Part shown: positions 5,940 to 6,399 of the stretch, in pieces
Position numbering within the stretch: the first letter of the stretch is position 1
Layout of the letters: every line of letters starts with the position of its first letter
Origin: an uncultured Hyphomicrobiales bacterium
GTDB taxonomy: Bacteria; Pseudomonadota; Alphaproteobacteria; Rhizobiales; Aestuariivirgaceae
DNA length: 6,399 bases
NCBI GenBank assembly: GCA_903930095.1
Contig: CAIYXE010000326.1
Location: 1-6,399, forward strand
Direction of reading: 5' to 3'
Notes under the pieces: generated by a model
What the model was told of the DNA's origin: nothing
The model's database searches: none
Seen by the model: the letters and a program-made list of their open reading frames with translations, nothing else
Position numbers and translations under genes: made by a program

Positions 5940-5972
5940 CAAACGATCAATGACACAGTGCCGGATGATCCC

Positions 5973-6399
5973 ATGAGTGCCCGTTACCCGTTTTCCGCCA
6001 TCGCCGGGCAGGATGAGTTGAAACTGGCGCTTCTGCTGACCGCCGTGGACCCGCTGATCGGCGGCCTTCTTGCCTTCGGCGACCGGGGCACGGGGAAGTC
6101 GACCGCGGTGCGCGCGCTGGCCGCACTCCTGCCGGAGATCCGCGCCACGGCCTGCGCCTATCACTGCGACCCCGACGCGCCCGCCGCGCAATGCGCCGAG
6201 TGCCGGAAGGCGGCCACCCAAAAGACGCGCAAGATCCCCATTCCCGTCGTCGACCTGCCGCTCGGCGCCACCGAGGACAGGGTGCTTGGCGCTCTCAACC
6301 TCGAACACGCCCTTTCCCATGGCGAGAAGCGATTCGAGCCGGGCCTGCTCGCACAGGCCAACCGCGGCTATCTCTATGTCGATGAGGTGAACCTGCTGG
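5973..6399 (+). CDS. bchI: Magnesium chelatase ATPase subunit I (BchI), N-terminal part
   Basis: First 142 codons of BchI, cut by the window edge. BchI is the AAA+ ATPase of the BchI-BchD-BchH magnesium chelatase, which inserts Mg2+ into protoporphyrin IX at the first committed step of bacteriochlorophyll synthesis. Seen: the start [20 protein letters not shown], Walker A GDRGTGKS at 36-43, a cysteine cluster at 61, 65, 74 and 77 as is typical of bacterial Bch[16 protein letters not shown] at 92-106 (family signature), and Walker B YLYVDEVN at 133-140. A complete BchI has roughly 340 residues. The ATG at 5973 has only a weak GGAT upstream (5963-5966). bchD and bchO usually follow in related clusters. 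The preceding crtC is on the same strand. Confidence 0.95.
   Translation, partial: MSARYPFSAIAGQDELKLALLLTAVDPLIGGLLAFGDRGTGKSTAVRALAALLPEIRATACAYHCDPDAPAAQCAECRKAATQKTRKIPIPVVDLPLGATEDRVLGALNLEHALSHGEKRFEPGLLAQANRGYLYVDEVNLL

Overview
This window is part of a photosynthesis gene cluster from a purple (aerobic anoxygenic or purple non-sulfur) bacterium, most likely an alphaproteobacterium. Every gene is a familiar bacteriochlorophyll (bch) or carotenoid (crt) gene. Codon use is GC-rich throughout. The order crtE-crtF-bchC-bchX, with crtD-crtC divergent from crtE, is the superoperon layout known from Rhodobacter and relatives. No mobile elements, tRNAs, rRNAs or CRISPR arrays were seen.

Left arm (minus strand, read from about 3.4 kb down to 1): crtE (GGPP synthase), crtF (carotenoid O-methyltransferase), then an internal promoter region, bchC (3-hydroxyethyl bacteriochlorophyllide dehydrogenase) and the first 125 codons of bchX (chlorophyllide a reductase iron protein), cut by the window edge. 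The genes are packed tightly: there are 2 nt between crtE and crtF, and an ATGA overlap between bchC and bchX. Right arm (plus strand): crtD (hydroxy-/methoxyneurosporene 3,4-desaturase), crtC (carotenoid 1,2-hydratase, overlapping crtD in another frame), a 121-nt gap, and the first 142 codons of bchI (Mg-chelatase ATPase), cut by the other edge. Together these supply GGPP for carotenoids and the phytyl tail, convert neurosporene or lycopene to methoxylated carotenoids of the spheroidene/spirilloxanthin type, and perform early (Mg insertion) and late (ring B reduction, 3-acetyl formation) bacteriochlorophyll steps.

The three intergenic gaps (1308-1425, 3378-3482, 5852-5972) are more AT-rich and carry the most informative non-coding signal. 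Four perfect TGT-N12-ACA palindromes, the PpsR/CrtJ repressor signature, share the tighter form TGTMA-N8-TKACA, and a fifth has one mismatch in the core. Upstream of bchC and of crtE the sites occur as pairs 8 bp apart, placed identically relative to candidate -35 and -10 boxes. bchI has one site.

Nothing here is an undescribed system. The points worth a second look are the superimposable bchC and crtE operator-promoters, a crtC gene whose only conventional start lies 202 nt inside crtD, a possible hairpin over the bchC ribosome-binding site, and the direct crtC-bchI junction without crtA/crtI/crtB/tspO between them.
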